NCBI RefSeq assembly: GCF_003860215.1
Contig: NZ_RQYH01000014.1
Span: forward strand, 1 to 47,266
DNA length: 47,266 nt
Origin: Desulfovibrio sp. OH1186_COT-070
Lineage (GTDB): Bacteria; Desulfobacterota; Desulfovibrionia; Desulfovibrionales; Desulfovibrionaceae
Reading direction: 5' to 3'
Both the position numbers and the translations under genes were made by a program. Below are positions 19,689 through 27,325 of the stretch, in pieces. The first letter of the stretch is position 1. Each line of letters starts with the position of its first letter. The notes below the pieces were generated by a model that was not told the origin of the DNA, searched no databases, and saw only the letters and a program-made list of their open reading frames with translations.

Positions 19689-20569
19689 GCCTCCTCCTTC
19701 CGGTTGGCATCGTGCGCCAGCCCCATGAGCAGATGGGCAAGTTTGGCCGCGGTAAAATCCGCATGGTGCAGATGGGGTATGGGGGCCAGTTCCACCACAT
19801 CCAGCCCCGCAACGCGCCGTCCCGCCACGCAGCGTTCCAGCAGAAACTGGGCTTCGCGCCAGTTGATGCCTCCGGGCGAAGGCGTGCCCGTGGCGGGCAT
19901 CAGGGACGAGTCCAGCCCGTCCAGATCAAAGCTGATATAAATGTGACGGGGAAAATCCTCGGGCAGGGGCAGTTCGGGCAGGCCCACCCTGGCCAGAAAA
20001 TAGGCGTCATAGTGGGTGACGTTGTACCGTTTGCGCGCCTCGGCTTCTTCCCGGCAGAAGTCGCGCACGGCAAACTGCGCCAACGGCAGGCCCAGATCGG
20101 CCACAACACGGTGCATGACGCTGGCGTGCGAAAGGGGATTGCCCTCATACCGGGAGCGCAAATCCGCATGGGCGTCAAACTGGATGACGCCCAGAGGCCG
20201 CCCCTGCTCCCGCGCCTCTCTGGCCAGAGCGCGCAGAGCCCCCAGAGTCACGGTATGCTCGCCTCCCAGCAGCACGGGGAGCGCCCCGCACGCCAGCGCA
20301 TGGTCCACGGCGGCCTCGATGCGCTCCAGCACGGCTTCCACCGGGCCGGAACAGTCCACCGCCGGGGCGGTATAAAAACCTGCCTCACCCGGCGCGAAGC
20401 CGCTTTCCCAGGCTTCCAGTTGCTGCGATGCCGCCAGCAGGGCTTCCGGCCCCCGGCATGTGCCGCCGCCGTAAGAAACGCTCTGTTCCAGCGGCGCGGG
20501 AATGATATGAAAAGCAGCGCTCTCCGGAGATTTTTGAGCGTATTCCGAGGCAAGAAAAGACATGTTCAC
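19685..20569 (-). CDS. speB: Agmatinase/arginase-family ureohydrolase
   Basis: Binuclear manganese ureohydrolase; the likely reaction is agmatine to putrescine and urea. The 294-aa protein has all metal-binding segments: LLGGEHTVTLGAL, VIQFDAHADLRSRYEG, LSHASVMHRVV and ISFDLDGLDSSLMPATGTP. Agmatinase is favoured over arginase by length and the HASVMHR segment, but guanidinobutyrase or another ureohydrolase is possible. Start at ATG 20569, or at the ATG six bases on. Overlap with panB suggests one message. Upstream lies a strong sigma-54 promoter with palindromes, and a hairpin in the leader, so expression is probably under an enhancer-binding activator. Confidence 0.88.
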   Translation of the reverse strand: MNMSFLASEYAQKSPESAAFHIIPAPLEQSVSYGGGTCRGPEALLAASQQLEAWESGFAPGEAGFYTAPAVDCSGPVEAVLERIEAAVDHALACGALPVLLGGEHTVTLGALRALAREAREQGRPLGVIQFDAHADLRSRYEGNPLSHASVMHRVVADLGLPLAQFAVRDFCREEAEARKRYNVTHYDAYFLARVGLPELPLPEDFPRHIYISFDLDGLDSSLMPATGTPSPGGINWREAQFLLERCVAGRRVAGLDVVELAPIPHLHHADFTAAKLAHLLMGLAHDANRKEEA

Positions 20570-20601
20570 CCAAACACCCCCTGAACAAAAAGAAGCAAAC
20601 C

Positions 20602-20631
20602 GAACGGCCCGCTTACCGGTGCAGGCCGTTC
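20602..20631 (-). promoter_or_regulatory. Leader hairpin of speB-panB
   Basis: GAACGGCC (20602-20609) and GGCCGTTC (20624-20631) form an 8-bp stem with a 14-base loop in the transcribed leader, extended imperfectly by AAAC/GTTT-type pairing. On the - strand it is followed by a CTTCTTTTTG stretch before the speB start. It could attenuate transcription or affect translation. Confidence 0.45.
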
Positions 20632-20679
20632 AGTTTGGAGGAGGCTGTCAGCAAAAGAAAGGAAGGTACTTTCTCTTTT

Positions 20680-20695
20680 TGCAACCGTTGTGCCA
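20680..20695 (-). promoter_or_regulatory. Sigma-54 (-24/-12) promoter for speB-panB
   Basis: The - strand reads TGGCAC-AACGG-TTGCA, an exact match to the TGGCAC-N5-TTGCW core with the required GG-N10-GC spacing. It points at speB, with a predicted start point near 20669 and a leader of about 100 bases. Sigma-54 promoters need an ATP-dependent enhancer-binding activator, and candidate sites for one lie upstream. Confidence 0.8.
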
Positions 20696-20700
20696 CTGCC

Positions 20701-20720
20701 CTGAAAAAATATTTCTTCAG
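20701..20720. promoter_or_regulatory. 20-bp near-perfect palindrome beside the sigma-54 promoter
   Basis: CTGAAAAAATATTTCTTCAG is a palindrome with one mismatched pair. It sits five bases upstream of the -24 element, where it could act as a repressor or accessory-factor site. AT-rich and clearly distinct from the GC-rich surroundings. Confidence 0.5.
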
Positions 20721-20794
20721 CAAATACAGGCACTGCACCCTTCCAGCGCATGCGCAAAAGATTTTCTTCGTAAAAATTCTTGAACGGCGGCACA

Positions 20795-20813
20795 GCCTTT
20801 CGGCCCGAAAGGC
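20795..20813. promoter_or_regulatory. GC-rich palindrome, candidate activator site or terminator
   Basis: GCCTTTCG-gcc-CGAAAGGC is a perfect 8-bp inverted repeat. It lies about 125-145 bases upstream of the predicted sigma-54 start point, the usual distance for an enhancer. It is also 22 bases after the stop of the leftward gene at 20835, so it may instead be that gene's terminator, though no T tract follows. Confidence 0.4.
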
Positions 20814-20834
20814 GGCCTTGGATTTCAAAAAATT

Positions 20835-21371
20835 CTACTGCACCGTCTGCGTGGGCTGCTCCGCCTGGCCCCCGTGCAGGGCCAGAGACAGTTTTTCGGC
20901 CAGTTCCCGTGCGCCCGGCTCGTCCCGCCACTGGGCGAAAAGCGCGCGCCACGCGCCGAACTCCATGAACCCGGCGTCCAACTGGTTTTCGTGCATCTGC
21001 ACCCAGGTGTTGAACAACTGCATCTGGACCTGGAAGGTGGCGCTTTCAAAAATCATGGCCGCCGTGTCGCGCGGCATGACCTTGCCGTCCACATGCTCCA
21101 GAACAAAATTGCACACAGCGCGGCGCGAGACTTCAAAATCCACGGGTTTGCCGTTCATCTCTTCCGCCAGCGGCAAAAGATGGGCGTACAGGCTGCCGAT
21201 GCGCTCCATGCCCTTGACCGGCACGGCCATGAACAGCGGAGGCTCTCCGTCCGGGCCGGGTTCCGCGTCCGGCTTTTCGGAAATGAAGTAAAAACGGAGC
21301 CAGTTTTCAAACATCACCGCTTCCAGAACCGCCAGAACGGAACCTTGGAACTGTTCCTGCTCTTTGGGCAT
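20835..21371 (-). CDS. Hypothetical protein, acidic, helical
   Basis: A 178-aa protein beginning MPKEQEQFQGSVLAVLEAVM, with no signal peptide. It looks mostly helical, with WLRFYFISEKPDAEPG, RIGSLYAHLLPLAEEMNGK, FVLEHVDGKVMPRDTAAMIF and VQMQLFNTWVQMHENQLDAG, and a Gln-rich tail. I recognise no catalytic motif or family. AAGGGGGG six bases before the ATG at 21371 supports the start; the open frame continues upstream without a ribosome-binding site. It diverges from the DUF4198 gene, and the speB sigma-54 control region lies downstream. Confidence 0.8.
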   Translation of the reverse strand: MPKEQEQFQGSVLAVLEAVMFENWLRFYFISEKPDAEPGPDGEPPLFMAVPVKGMERIGSLYAHLLPLAEEMNGKPVDFEVSRRAVCNFVLEHVDGKVMPRDTAAMIFESATFQVQMQLFNTWVQMHENQLDAGFMEFGAWRALFAQWRDEPGARELAEKLSLALHGGQAEQPTQTVQ

Positions 21372-21518
21372 GCTTTTCCCCCCTTGTTTCTGCATCTGCC
21401 AGTATACGCGGCCGCAGCAAAGGCCGCAAGGGCCGCTGCCCCAAAAAACGGCGGCAGAAATCAGGGCTTCCGGCACCGCGCATATTTTTTCCGTGCTTGC
21501 CATCGCGGGCAATGTTGT

Positions 21519-21545
21519 GTAGTACATTTTTACAATTCGTAACAC
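21519..21545 (+). promoter_or_regulatory. NikR-like operator upstream of the DUF4198 gene
   Basis: GTAGTAC-N13-GTAACAC matches the GTGTTAC-N13/14-GTAACAC nickel-repressor site I recall for Desulfovibrio at 12 of 14 half-site positions, the right half exactly. It ends three bases before the ribosome-binding site, a position suited to repression. The consensus is from memory and needs checking. Confidence 0.5.
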
Positions 21546-21560
21546 ACAAGGAGTTTTTCC

Positions 21561-22355
21561 ATGTTCCGGATCACCCCCCGTTCCTTTTTGTTCCTCGCTT
21601 TCTGGGCTTTCGCGGCCTTTGTCGTCCCCGCCAAAGCCCACGAATTCATTCTCAAACCCGACAGCGCCTTTCCTGCTCCCGGCCAGAAAACCCGCGTTCA
21701 GGCCCAGGCCGCCCATGTGTTCATGGTCAGCGAAGAGGCCGAGCGCCCCGAAAGCGTGCGCCTGCAACTGTGGCACAACGGCACGGCCAGGGATATCGCC
21801 CTGAAGGAAGACAAGGGCCTTCTGGCGCTGGTCGGGGAGTTTGCCCTGCCTTCATCCGCGCCTGCCCTGCTGGTGGGACACCGCCTGCCGCAGATATGGT
21901 GCGAGACCACAACGGGCGAACACGAAGGTTCCCGCGCCATGCTGGAAGCCAAAGGACTGAAGGTCGGCTCTGCGGGAAAATACGAAAAGTTCGCCAAAAC
22001 CCTGCTCAATCCGGCCCCCGGCGACAGCCTGCACAGCAAGGTCATGGGCCAGGATCTGGAAATCATTCTTCTGACCAATCCGGCGGGCATCAAGCCCGGC
22101 AGTGTGCTTGAGGCACAGGTTCTTCTGCACGGCAAGCCTCTCTCCGGGGCCGGGGTGGGCCTGACCCATGACGGCTTCAGCAAGGAGGAAGACGCCTACA
22201 AATTCACGGCCACCACGGACGGGCAGGGCAAGGTTGCCTTCAGGCCGGACAGGGACGGCCTGTGGATGGTGCGTGCCGTCTTTGTGGAAGAAACCCCCGG
22301 CGGCGAGGCAGACATGCACAACCGGCGCGCGACCTACGTTTTCCCCCTGCGATAG
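21561..22355 (+). CDS. Exported DUF4198 protein, probable nickel-uptake accessory
   Basis: A 264-aa exported protein of the DUF4198 family, members of which act as extracytoplasmic parts of nickel/cobalt uptake systems or are encoded beside them. The signal peptide spans about residues 1-26 (FLFLAFWAFAAFVVPAKA), and the mature protein starts HEFILKPDS, the usual family opening with a His in second position. The ending GLWMVRAVFVEETPGG resembles the family C-terminal strand. AAGGAG seven bases before the ATG fixes the start. A NikR-like operator overlaps the leader, supporting a nickel link. No transporter genes are adjacent. A strong GC-rich hairpin follows the gene. Confidence 0.82.
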   Translation: MFRITPRSFLFLAFWAFAAFVVPAKAHEFILKPDSAFPAPGQKTRVQAQAAHVFMVSEEAERPESVRLQLWHNGTARDIALKEDKGLLALVGEFALPSSAPALLVGHRLPQIWCETTTGEHEGSRAMLEAKGLKVGSAGKYEKFAKTLLNPAPGDSLHSKVMGQDLEIILLTNPAGIKPGSVLEAQVLLHGKPLSGAGVGLTHDGFSKEEDAYKFTATTDGQGKVAFRPDRDGLWMVRAVFVEETPGGEADMHNRRATYVFPLR

Positions 22356-22394
22356 AAAATGCGGCTTTGCCGGGAAAGCCCCACTTCCCGGCAT

Positions 22395-22425
22395 CTCCGG
22401 GGCAGGTCTGTGGCCTGCCCCGGAG
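22395..22425. terminator. 12-bp stem hairpin between convergent genes
   Basis: CTCCGGGGCAGG (22395-22406) and CCTGCCCCGGAG (22414-22425) pair perfectly around a 7-base loop, just after a smaller GCCGGGAA/TTCCCGGC stem. It lies between the convergent DUF4198 and hemW genes. Neither strand has a clear T tract, so termination may be T-independent. Confidence 0.5.
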
Positions 22426-22440
22426 AAAATCAGGAGAACT

Positions 22441-23733
22441 TCAGACCGTATCCGCTCTGGGCCAGCGCACCCCCACCACCTCCGGCCCTTCCCCTGCCTG
22501 TGCCTGCGGCAGGGTTTTTTCTTCTCCGGCAAGGGCGGCCGACGTTTTGCCGGACGGCACGCCCTGCCGGAGCACCTCATCGGCGCGGGCAAACAGATTG
22601 CTCAAAATGGCGTTGGAAACCAGCATGCCGCTGCGGGTCAGCCGCAGATAACCGTTGCGGATGCGGATCAGCCCGTTTTCGTGCAGCGCCTGCACCATGC
22701 GCTTGTGGTCACGCAAAAAATCGCGCCCCGTCAGTTCGCGGTAGGCCTGCATGCGCAGGCCCCGGGCAGTACGCAGGCGCAGCATCATGAGTTCCAGGGC
22801 CCGGGTGCGCAGCGTCAGTTCTTCCACCTCGCTGCCCAATGTACGCTGCCTGACGCGGGTATCCCAGGCATTCTGCCCGGCAGGATTTGTCCAGCGGCGT
22901 CCGGCAATGGTCGATGTGGCCGACGGCCCGAGGCCCAGATAGTCCTCACCCTCCCAGTAGCCCGTATTGTGGCGGCACTGAAAGCCCATGCGGGCGAAAT
23001 TGGAGACTTCGTAATGCAAATAGCCGTTCTGCTCCAGCAGGGCGGCTCCTTCCATGAACATGATGTTCTGGTCGCGCTCTTCGGGCAGGCGCAAACGTCC
23101 TTCCTCGACTTCCCGCTCAAGCTCCGTGCCCGGCTCCAGAGTCAGTCCGTAGGCGGAAACATGCTCGGGGTTCATGCGCAGCACATCCTTGAGCGTTTGC
23201 AGCCACTGGCGCACGCTCTGCCCCGGCAGGCCCCACATGAGATCCACGCTGATGTTGGCAAAACCCGCCTCGCGGGCCAGAAAAACCGAATGCAGACTGT
23301 CCGCGGCCTTGTGCGAACGGCCGAGGACGCGCAGCATGGTTTCGTCCATGCTCTGCACGCCAAGGGAAAGCCGGTTGACCCCCGCCGTCAGGTACTGTGC
23401 GGCGCGGTGCCCGCCGCGCAGGGATTCGGGATTGGCCTCCAGAGTGATTTCCGCGCGCGGAGCCAGATGAAAATACTTGCCGATGCGTTCCAGAATCAGG
23501 CCCACCAGACGCGGCGGCAGGAGGCTGGGGGTGCCGCCGCCAAAAAACACGCTTTCCACTTCGCTTCCGCCCAGCCGGTCTCCCCAGTGCGCCAGTTCCA
23601 GAAACAGGGTGTCGGCATAGGCGGTCACGGCCGGGGAGGCGGCGGGATCCACCCCCCGCCCCAGCGGAGAAGAAAAAAAGGCGCAGTACCGGCAGCGGGT
23701 GCGGCAAAAGGGAACGTGAACATAGATCAGCAT
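22441..23733 (-). CDS. hemW: Radical SAM protein HemW (HemN-like)
   Basis: Radical SAM protein of the coproporphyrinogen III dehydrogenase-like family. The 430-aa protein opens MLIYVHVPFCRTRCRYCAFF; the three cysteines in C-x3-C-x2-C bind the 4Fe-4S cluster. SVFFGGGTPSLLPPRLVGLI, RLSLGVQSMDETML and ISVDLMWGLPGQS are further HemN/HemW signatures. The N-terminus lacks the extra conserved region of true HemN, which favours HemW, a heme chaperone, rather than the oxidase. CAGGAAG precedes the ATG at 23733. A Ser/Ala/Glu-rich tail of about 50 residues extends beyond the family core. 122 bases downstream of recD2 and possibly co-transcribed. Confidence 0.9.
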   Translation of the reverse strand: MLIYVHVPFCRTRCRYCAFFSSPLGRGVDPAASPAVTAYADTLFLELAHWGDRLGGSEVESVFFGGGTPSLLPPRLVGLILERIGKYFHLAPRAEITLEANPESLRGGHRAAQYLTAGVNRLSLGVQSMDETMLRVLGRSHKAADSLHSVFLAREAGFANISVDLMWGLPGQSVRQWLQTLKDVLRMNPEHVSAYGLTLEPGTELEREVEEGRLRLPEERDQNIMFMEGAALLEQNGYLHYEVSNFARMGFQCRHNTGYWEGEDYLGLGPSATSTIAGRRWTNPAGQNAWDTRVRQRTLGSEVEELTLRTRALELMMLRLRTARGLRMQAYRELTGRDFLRDHKRMVQALHENGLIRIRNGYLRLTRSGMLVSNAILSNLFARADEVLRQGVPSGKTSAALAGEEKTLPQAQAGEGPEVVGVRWPRADTV

Positions 23734-23855
23734 GAAAACTTCCTGGCGCGGGGCAAAGTGATGGCCTTGCCGTGCCGCCCACTCCGGAGCGGCGGCCTGT
23801 CAGGCCACTGACGACAGGGAGAAAAAAGCAAAAAGCATGCCGGAAGACACAGGCA

Positions 23856-26090
23856 TCACGGGCAGGGTGCCAGCCGCAGGGCAAGGCGGGTGTGGCGCCT
23901 GCGGGTCTTGTTGTTTTTGACGGCCATGTGCAGGGCGCGGCTTTCGCCCACCAGAACAACCAGCTTTCTGCCGCGCGTCACGCCCGTATAGATCAGATTC
24001 CTTTGCAGGAGCATATAGTGCTGCATCATGACCGGGATCACCACTGCGGGATACTCCGAACCCTGGGATTTGTGGATGGAAATGGCGTATGCGGGCACAA
24101 GTTCGTCCAGTTCGGCAAAATCGTAGGGCACAACGCGCTCGTCAAAAGTGACGCTGAGGGTGCGCTCGCGTGTGTCCAGAAAGCTGATGCGCCCCATATC
24201 GCCGTTGAACACATCCTTGTCGTAATTGTTGCGTATCTGCATGACCTTGTCGTGCAGGCGAAAGGCCCTCTCCCCCCGCCGGACTTCCTGCCCGTGGGGA
24301 TTGAGCGCGTTCTGCAACAGGGCGTTGAGGCTGCCCGCGCCCACCGCGCCCCGGTGCATGGGCGTGAGCACCTGGATTTCGTCCACAGGGTCCAGCCCGA
24401 AACGCCGGGGAATGTGGGTGCGCACGAGATCCACCACCATTTCCGCCACTTTTTCCGGATCGCTCTGGCGGAGGAAATAAAAATCCGAAAGCCGCTCCCG
24501 GCTGCCTTCCAGGGAAGGCACCTCGCCCCGGTTGATCATGTGGGCATTGCAGATGATTTCACTTTCCGCGGACTGGCGGAATATTTCCGTCAATTCCACC
24601 ACGGGAACCACGCGGGAGGAAATGATGTCGGCCAGCACAGCCCCCGGCCCCACCGAGGGCAACTGGTGCACGTCGCCCACCAGCACAAGAGTCGCGCCCA
24701 GGGGCACGGCCTTGAGCAAATGGTACAGCAACATGCTGTCCATCATGGAAACTTCGTCCACCACCAGCAGGCCGCAGGCCAGGGGATTGTCCTCATTGCG
24801 GGCAAAGCCGTCTTCCTTGGGACTGTATTCCAGCAGGCGATGGATGGTGCGCGCTTCGCGCCCGGATGTTTCGGCCATGCGCTTGGCCGCGCGGCCCGTG
24901 GGGGCGGCCAGCAGGATGCGGGCGCGCGCTTCCCCGAAAAGCCGGATGATGGCATTGATGGTGGTGGTCTTGCCCGTGCCGGGGCCGCCGGTGAGCACCA
25001 TCACCTTGCTGGTGGCGGCGGTCCGCACGGCCTCGCGCTGGGCAGAGGCCAACTCCATATCCAGGGCATCCACCACCCTGTCGGCCCGCTGCCGGGCATC
25101 CTCAAACCTGACGGACTTGGGCGAGCGCAGCAGCCGCTGCACATAAAAGGCCGTGCGCGACTCACAGTGGTGGTAAATGCGCAGATACACGCCCGTCTCG
25201 CCGGGGGCGTCCGGCATGTCCATGCTCTCGCGCACAATGCGCTCGTCGGCTTCAAGAGCGGCCAGAGCTTCGGCGGCCAGTTCTCCGTCCACCCCCAACT
25301 GGGCGCTGGCCGCCTCCAGCAGATCCGCTTCCGGCAGGTACACGTTGCCGTCGTCCGTGGCCTTTTGCAGCGCATACAGCACGCCGGCCTGTATCCGCAG
25401 GGGACTGTCGTGCGCAAAGCCCAGCTTTGCGGCAGCGGCATCCGCTGTGGCAAAGCCGATACCGCGGATGTCCATGGCCAGCCGGTAGGGATTTTCCTGC
25501 ACAACGGACAGGGCTTCGGCCCCGTACGCGCGGTAAATCCGCACAGCATAGGCCGGGGTGATGCCGTGAGGCTGCAAGAACAGCAGAAGATCGCGCATGC
25601 CGCGGTGCTCGGCCCAGGAAGAGCGGATCTGCTCCAGGCTTTTTTTGCCCACGCCCCGCACCGCCAGCAGGCGTTCCGGCTCCTCGTCCAGCACCCTGAT
25701 GGTGTCCGGGCCAAAAGCCTCCACAATGCGGGCCGCCATGGCATCGCCCACGCCCCTGATCAGCCCCGAAGCCAGATAAAGGCGGATGCCCTCGCTGGTG
25801 GCGGGCAAGACCTCCTCGGCCCTCTCGAAAGCTATCTGGCGGCCAAAGCGGGGATTTTCCACCCAGCGGCCGCCGAGCCTGAGCCTGACTCCCGCCTGCG
25901 GGTTGACCATATGCCCCACACAGGCCACGGGATCGCGCGGGCGGCGGCCCGCCCCGCTCTTTTCTCCGGCATCGGGCAAGAGCCGCAGAACGGTGTAGCC
26001 GTTTTCCTCGTTATGAAAGATGACGCGCTCCACCGTACCGGAAACTTCCACCTCTCCGGCTTCGCGCAACAGGGGGAGATCACGGTTCAC
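23856..26090 (-). CDS. recD2: RecD2-type 5'-3' DNA helicase
   Basis: SF1B helicase of the RecD2 type found in organisms without RecBCD partners; roles in mismatch repair and fork stability are known from other species. The 744-aa protein has an N-terminal OB-like region (VSGTVERVIFHNEENGYTVL), helix-hairpin-helix motifs (LIRGVGDAMAARIVEAFG and VRGVGKKSLEQIRSSW), then the helicase core. Walker A is LTGGPGTGKTTT, Walker B is LLVVDEVSMMD, followed by LVGDVHQLPSVGPG, LTEIFRQSAESEI and the C-terminal YAISIHKSQGSEYPAV. A GTG at 26090 with GGAG upstream is preferred; it overlaps aroC by 11 bases. An ATG at 26147 would overlap it by 68. Confidence 0.92.
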   Translation of the reverse strand: MNRDLPLLREAGEVEVSGTVERVIFHNEENGYTVLRLLPDAGEKSGAGRRPRDPVACVGHMVNPQAGVRLRLGGRWVENPRFGRQIAFERAEEVLPATSEGIRLYLASGLIRGVGDAMAARIVEAFGPDTIRVLDEEPERLLAVRGVGKKSLEQIRSSWAEHRGMRDLLLFLQPHGITPAYAVRIYRAYGAEALSVVQENPYRLAMDIRGIGFATADAAAAKLGFAHDSPLRIQAGVLYALQKATDDGNVYLPEADLLEAASAQLGVDGELAAEALAALEADERIVRESMDMPDAPGETGVYLRIYHHCESRTAFYVQRLLRSPKSVRFEDARQRADRVVDALDMELASAQREAVRTAATSKVMVLTGGPGTGKTTTINAIIRLFGEARARILLAAPTGRAAKRMAETSGREARTIHRLLEYSPKEDGFARNEDNPLACGLLVVDEVSMMDSMLLYHLLKAVPLGATLVLVGDVHQLPSVGPGAVLADIISSRVVPVVELTEIFRQSAESEIICNAHMINRGEVPSLEGSRERLSDFYFLRQSDPEKVAEMVVDLVRTHIPRRFGLDPVDEIQVLTPMHRGAVGAGSLNALLQNALNPHGQEVRRGERAFRLHDKVMQIRNNYDKDVFNGDMGRISFLDTRERTLSVTFDERVVPYDFAELDELVPAYAISIHKSQGSEYPAVVIPVMMQHYMLLQRNLIYTGVTRGRKLVVLVGESRALHMAVKNNKTRRRHTRLALRLAPCP

Positions 26091-27204
26091 CGGCAGCTCC
26101 GGAAAAACGCGGCGACTCCTCCATGCGTTTTTGCAGCAGCAGGGCATCGGCCAGGGTCAGGGCGGTCATGGCTTCCAGCACGGGCACAATGCGCGGGATG
26201 GCCGAAAGGTCGTGCCTCCCGCCGATGCGGACAGTGGCGGCCCGGCCATTTTTGTCCACCGTTTGCTGGGGTACGGCAACGGACGCAATGGGCTTGACGG
26301 CCACATGGAGCACAATGGTCTGCCCGCTGGAAATGCCGCCCAGAATGCCCCCCGCATGGTTGGAGGCAAAGGCCGCCCGGCCCGGCTGCGGAAGTTCCAG
26401 AGGCAGCAAAATGTCGTTGTTCCGCGATCCGCGCAGTCCGGCGGCGGCAAAGCCTTCTCCCACAGAAAAAGCCTTGACCGCGCCGATGCTCATGAGCGCG
26501 TGGGCCAGCCTGGCCTCCAGCTTGTCAAAAACCGGCTCGCCCAGCCCCGGCGGCACGTTGCGCGCTTCAATGCGCACAATGCCTCCCAGAGTATCGCCCG
26601 CCTTGCGGGCTTCTTCCGCCAGTTGGTCCCACACGGCGGGCAGGTTCGCGTGCGCGGCGCAGTACGGCCTGTGGCGGGCTTCTTCCATCTCCGGCGGCGT
26701 CTCCGGCGGCAGCGCCGCGCCCCCCAGCTGCACGCAGGCCGCCATGACCCTGATGCCGTGCCGCGCCAGTATCTGACGGGCGATCACGCCCCCGGCAACC
26801 CGCGCCGCGGTTTCCCGCCCCGAAGAGCGCCCGCCCCCGCGATGATCCCTGATGCCGTTGTATTTGTGAAAGTATCCCCAGTCCGCGTGCCCCGGCCGGA
26901 AAATGTCCGCCAGGTTGCCGTAGTCGCGGGAACGCTGGTCAGTGTTTTCGAAAAAAAAGGCGATGGGCGTTCCCGTGGTCAGCCCCTCGAACACGCCGGA
27001 AAGCAGCCGTACGGCATCGGCTTCGCGCCGGGGGCTGGCCGTGCCCCCCTGCCCCGGCCTGCGGCGGTCCAGTTCCGCCTGGAGCAGGGCTTCGGAAAGC
27101 TCAAGGCCCGCCGGGCAGCCGTCCACAATGCCGCCCAGGCCGGGACCGTGGGATTCGCCGAATGTCGTCAGACGCAAGATATGACCAAAGGTATTGCCCG
27201 CCAT
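26080..27204 (-). CDS. aroC: Chorismate synthase
   Basis: Last enzyme of the shikimate pathway: converts EPSP to chorismate using reduced FMN. The 374-aa protein starts [20 protein letters not shown], the family signature, and has [52 protein letters not shown] and [18 protein letters not shown]. These carry the conserved His and Arg residues that bind FMN and substrate. GAGG precedes the ATG at 27204; upstream in-frame starts lack sites and family similarity. It overlaps recD2 and diverges from cobQ. Firm call. Confidence 0.96.
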   Translation of the reverse strand: MAGNTFGHILRLTTFGESHGPGLGGIVDGCPAGLELSEALLQAELDRRRPGQGGTASPRREADAVRLLSGVFEGLTTGTPIAFFFENTDQRSRDYGNLADIFRPGHADWGYFHKYNGIRDHRGGGRSSGRETAARVAGGVIARQILARHGIRVMAACVQLGGAALPPETPPEMEEARHRPYCAAHANLPAVWDQLAEEARKAGDTLGGIVRIEARNVPPGLGEPVFDKLEARLAHALMSIGAVKAFSVGEGFAAAGLRGSRNNDILLPLELPQPGRAAFASNHAGGILGGISSGQTIVLHVAVKPIASVAVPQQTVDKNGRAATVRIGGRHDLSAIPRIVPVLEAMTALTLADALLLQKRMEESPRFSGAAGEP

Positions 27205-27325
27205 GATATGCCTCGCCAGTGCAGATGGCGCGAGTATATGCAAGGGGAGCGCGGCTGGCAACCGGCCCGCCCGGTCAGGCGGACGTGCCGCTTGCCCGCG
27301 GCAGCCAAAAAGCGTAGAAAAAACC

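Noticed and set aside
23772..26297. An 841-aa open frame on the + strand opposite recD2
   Set aside because: Shadow of recD2, which has complete helicase motifs on the - strand.
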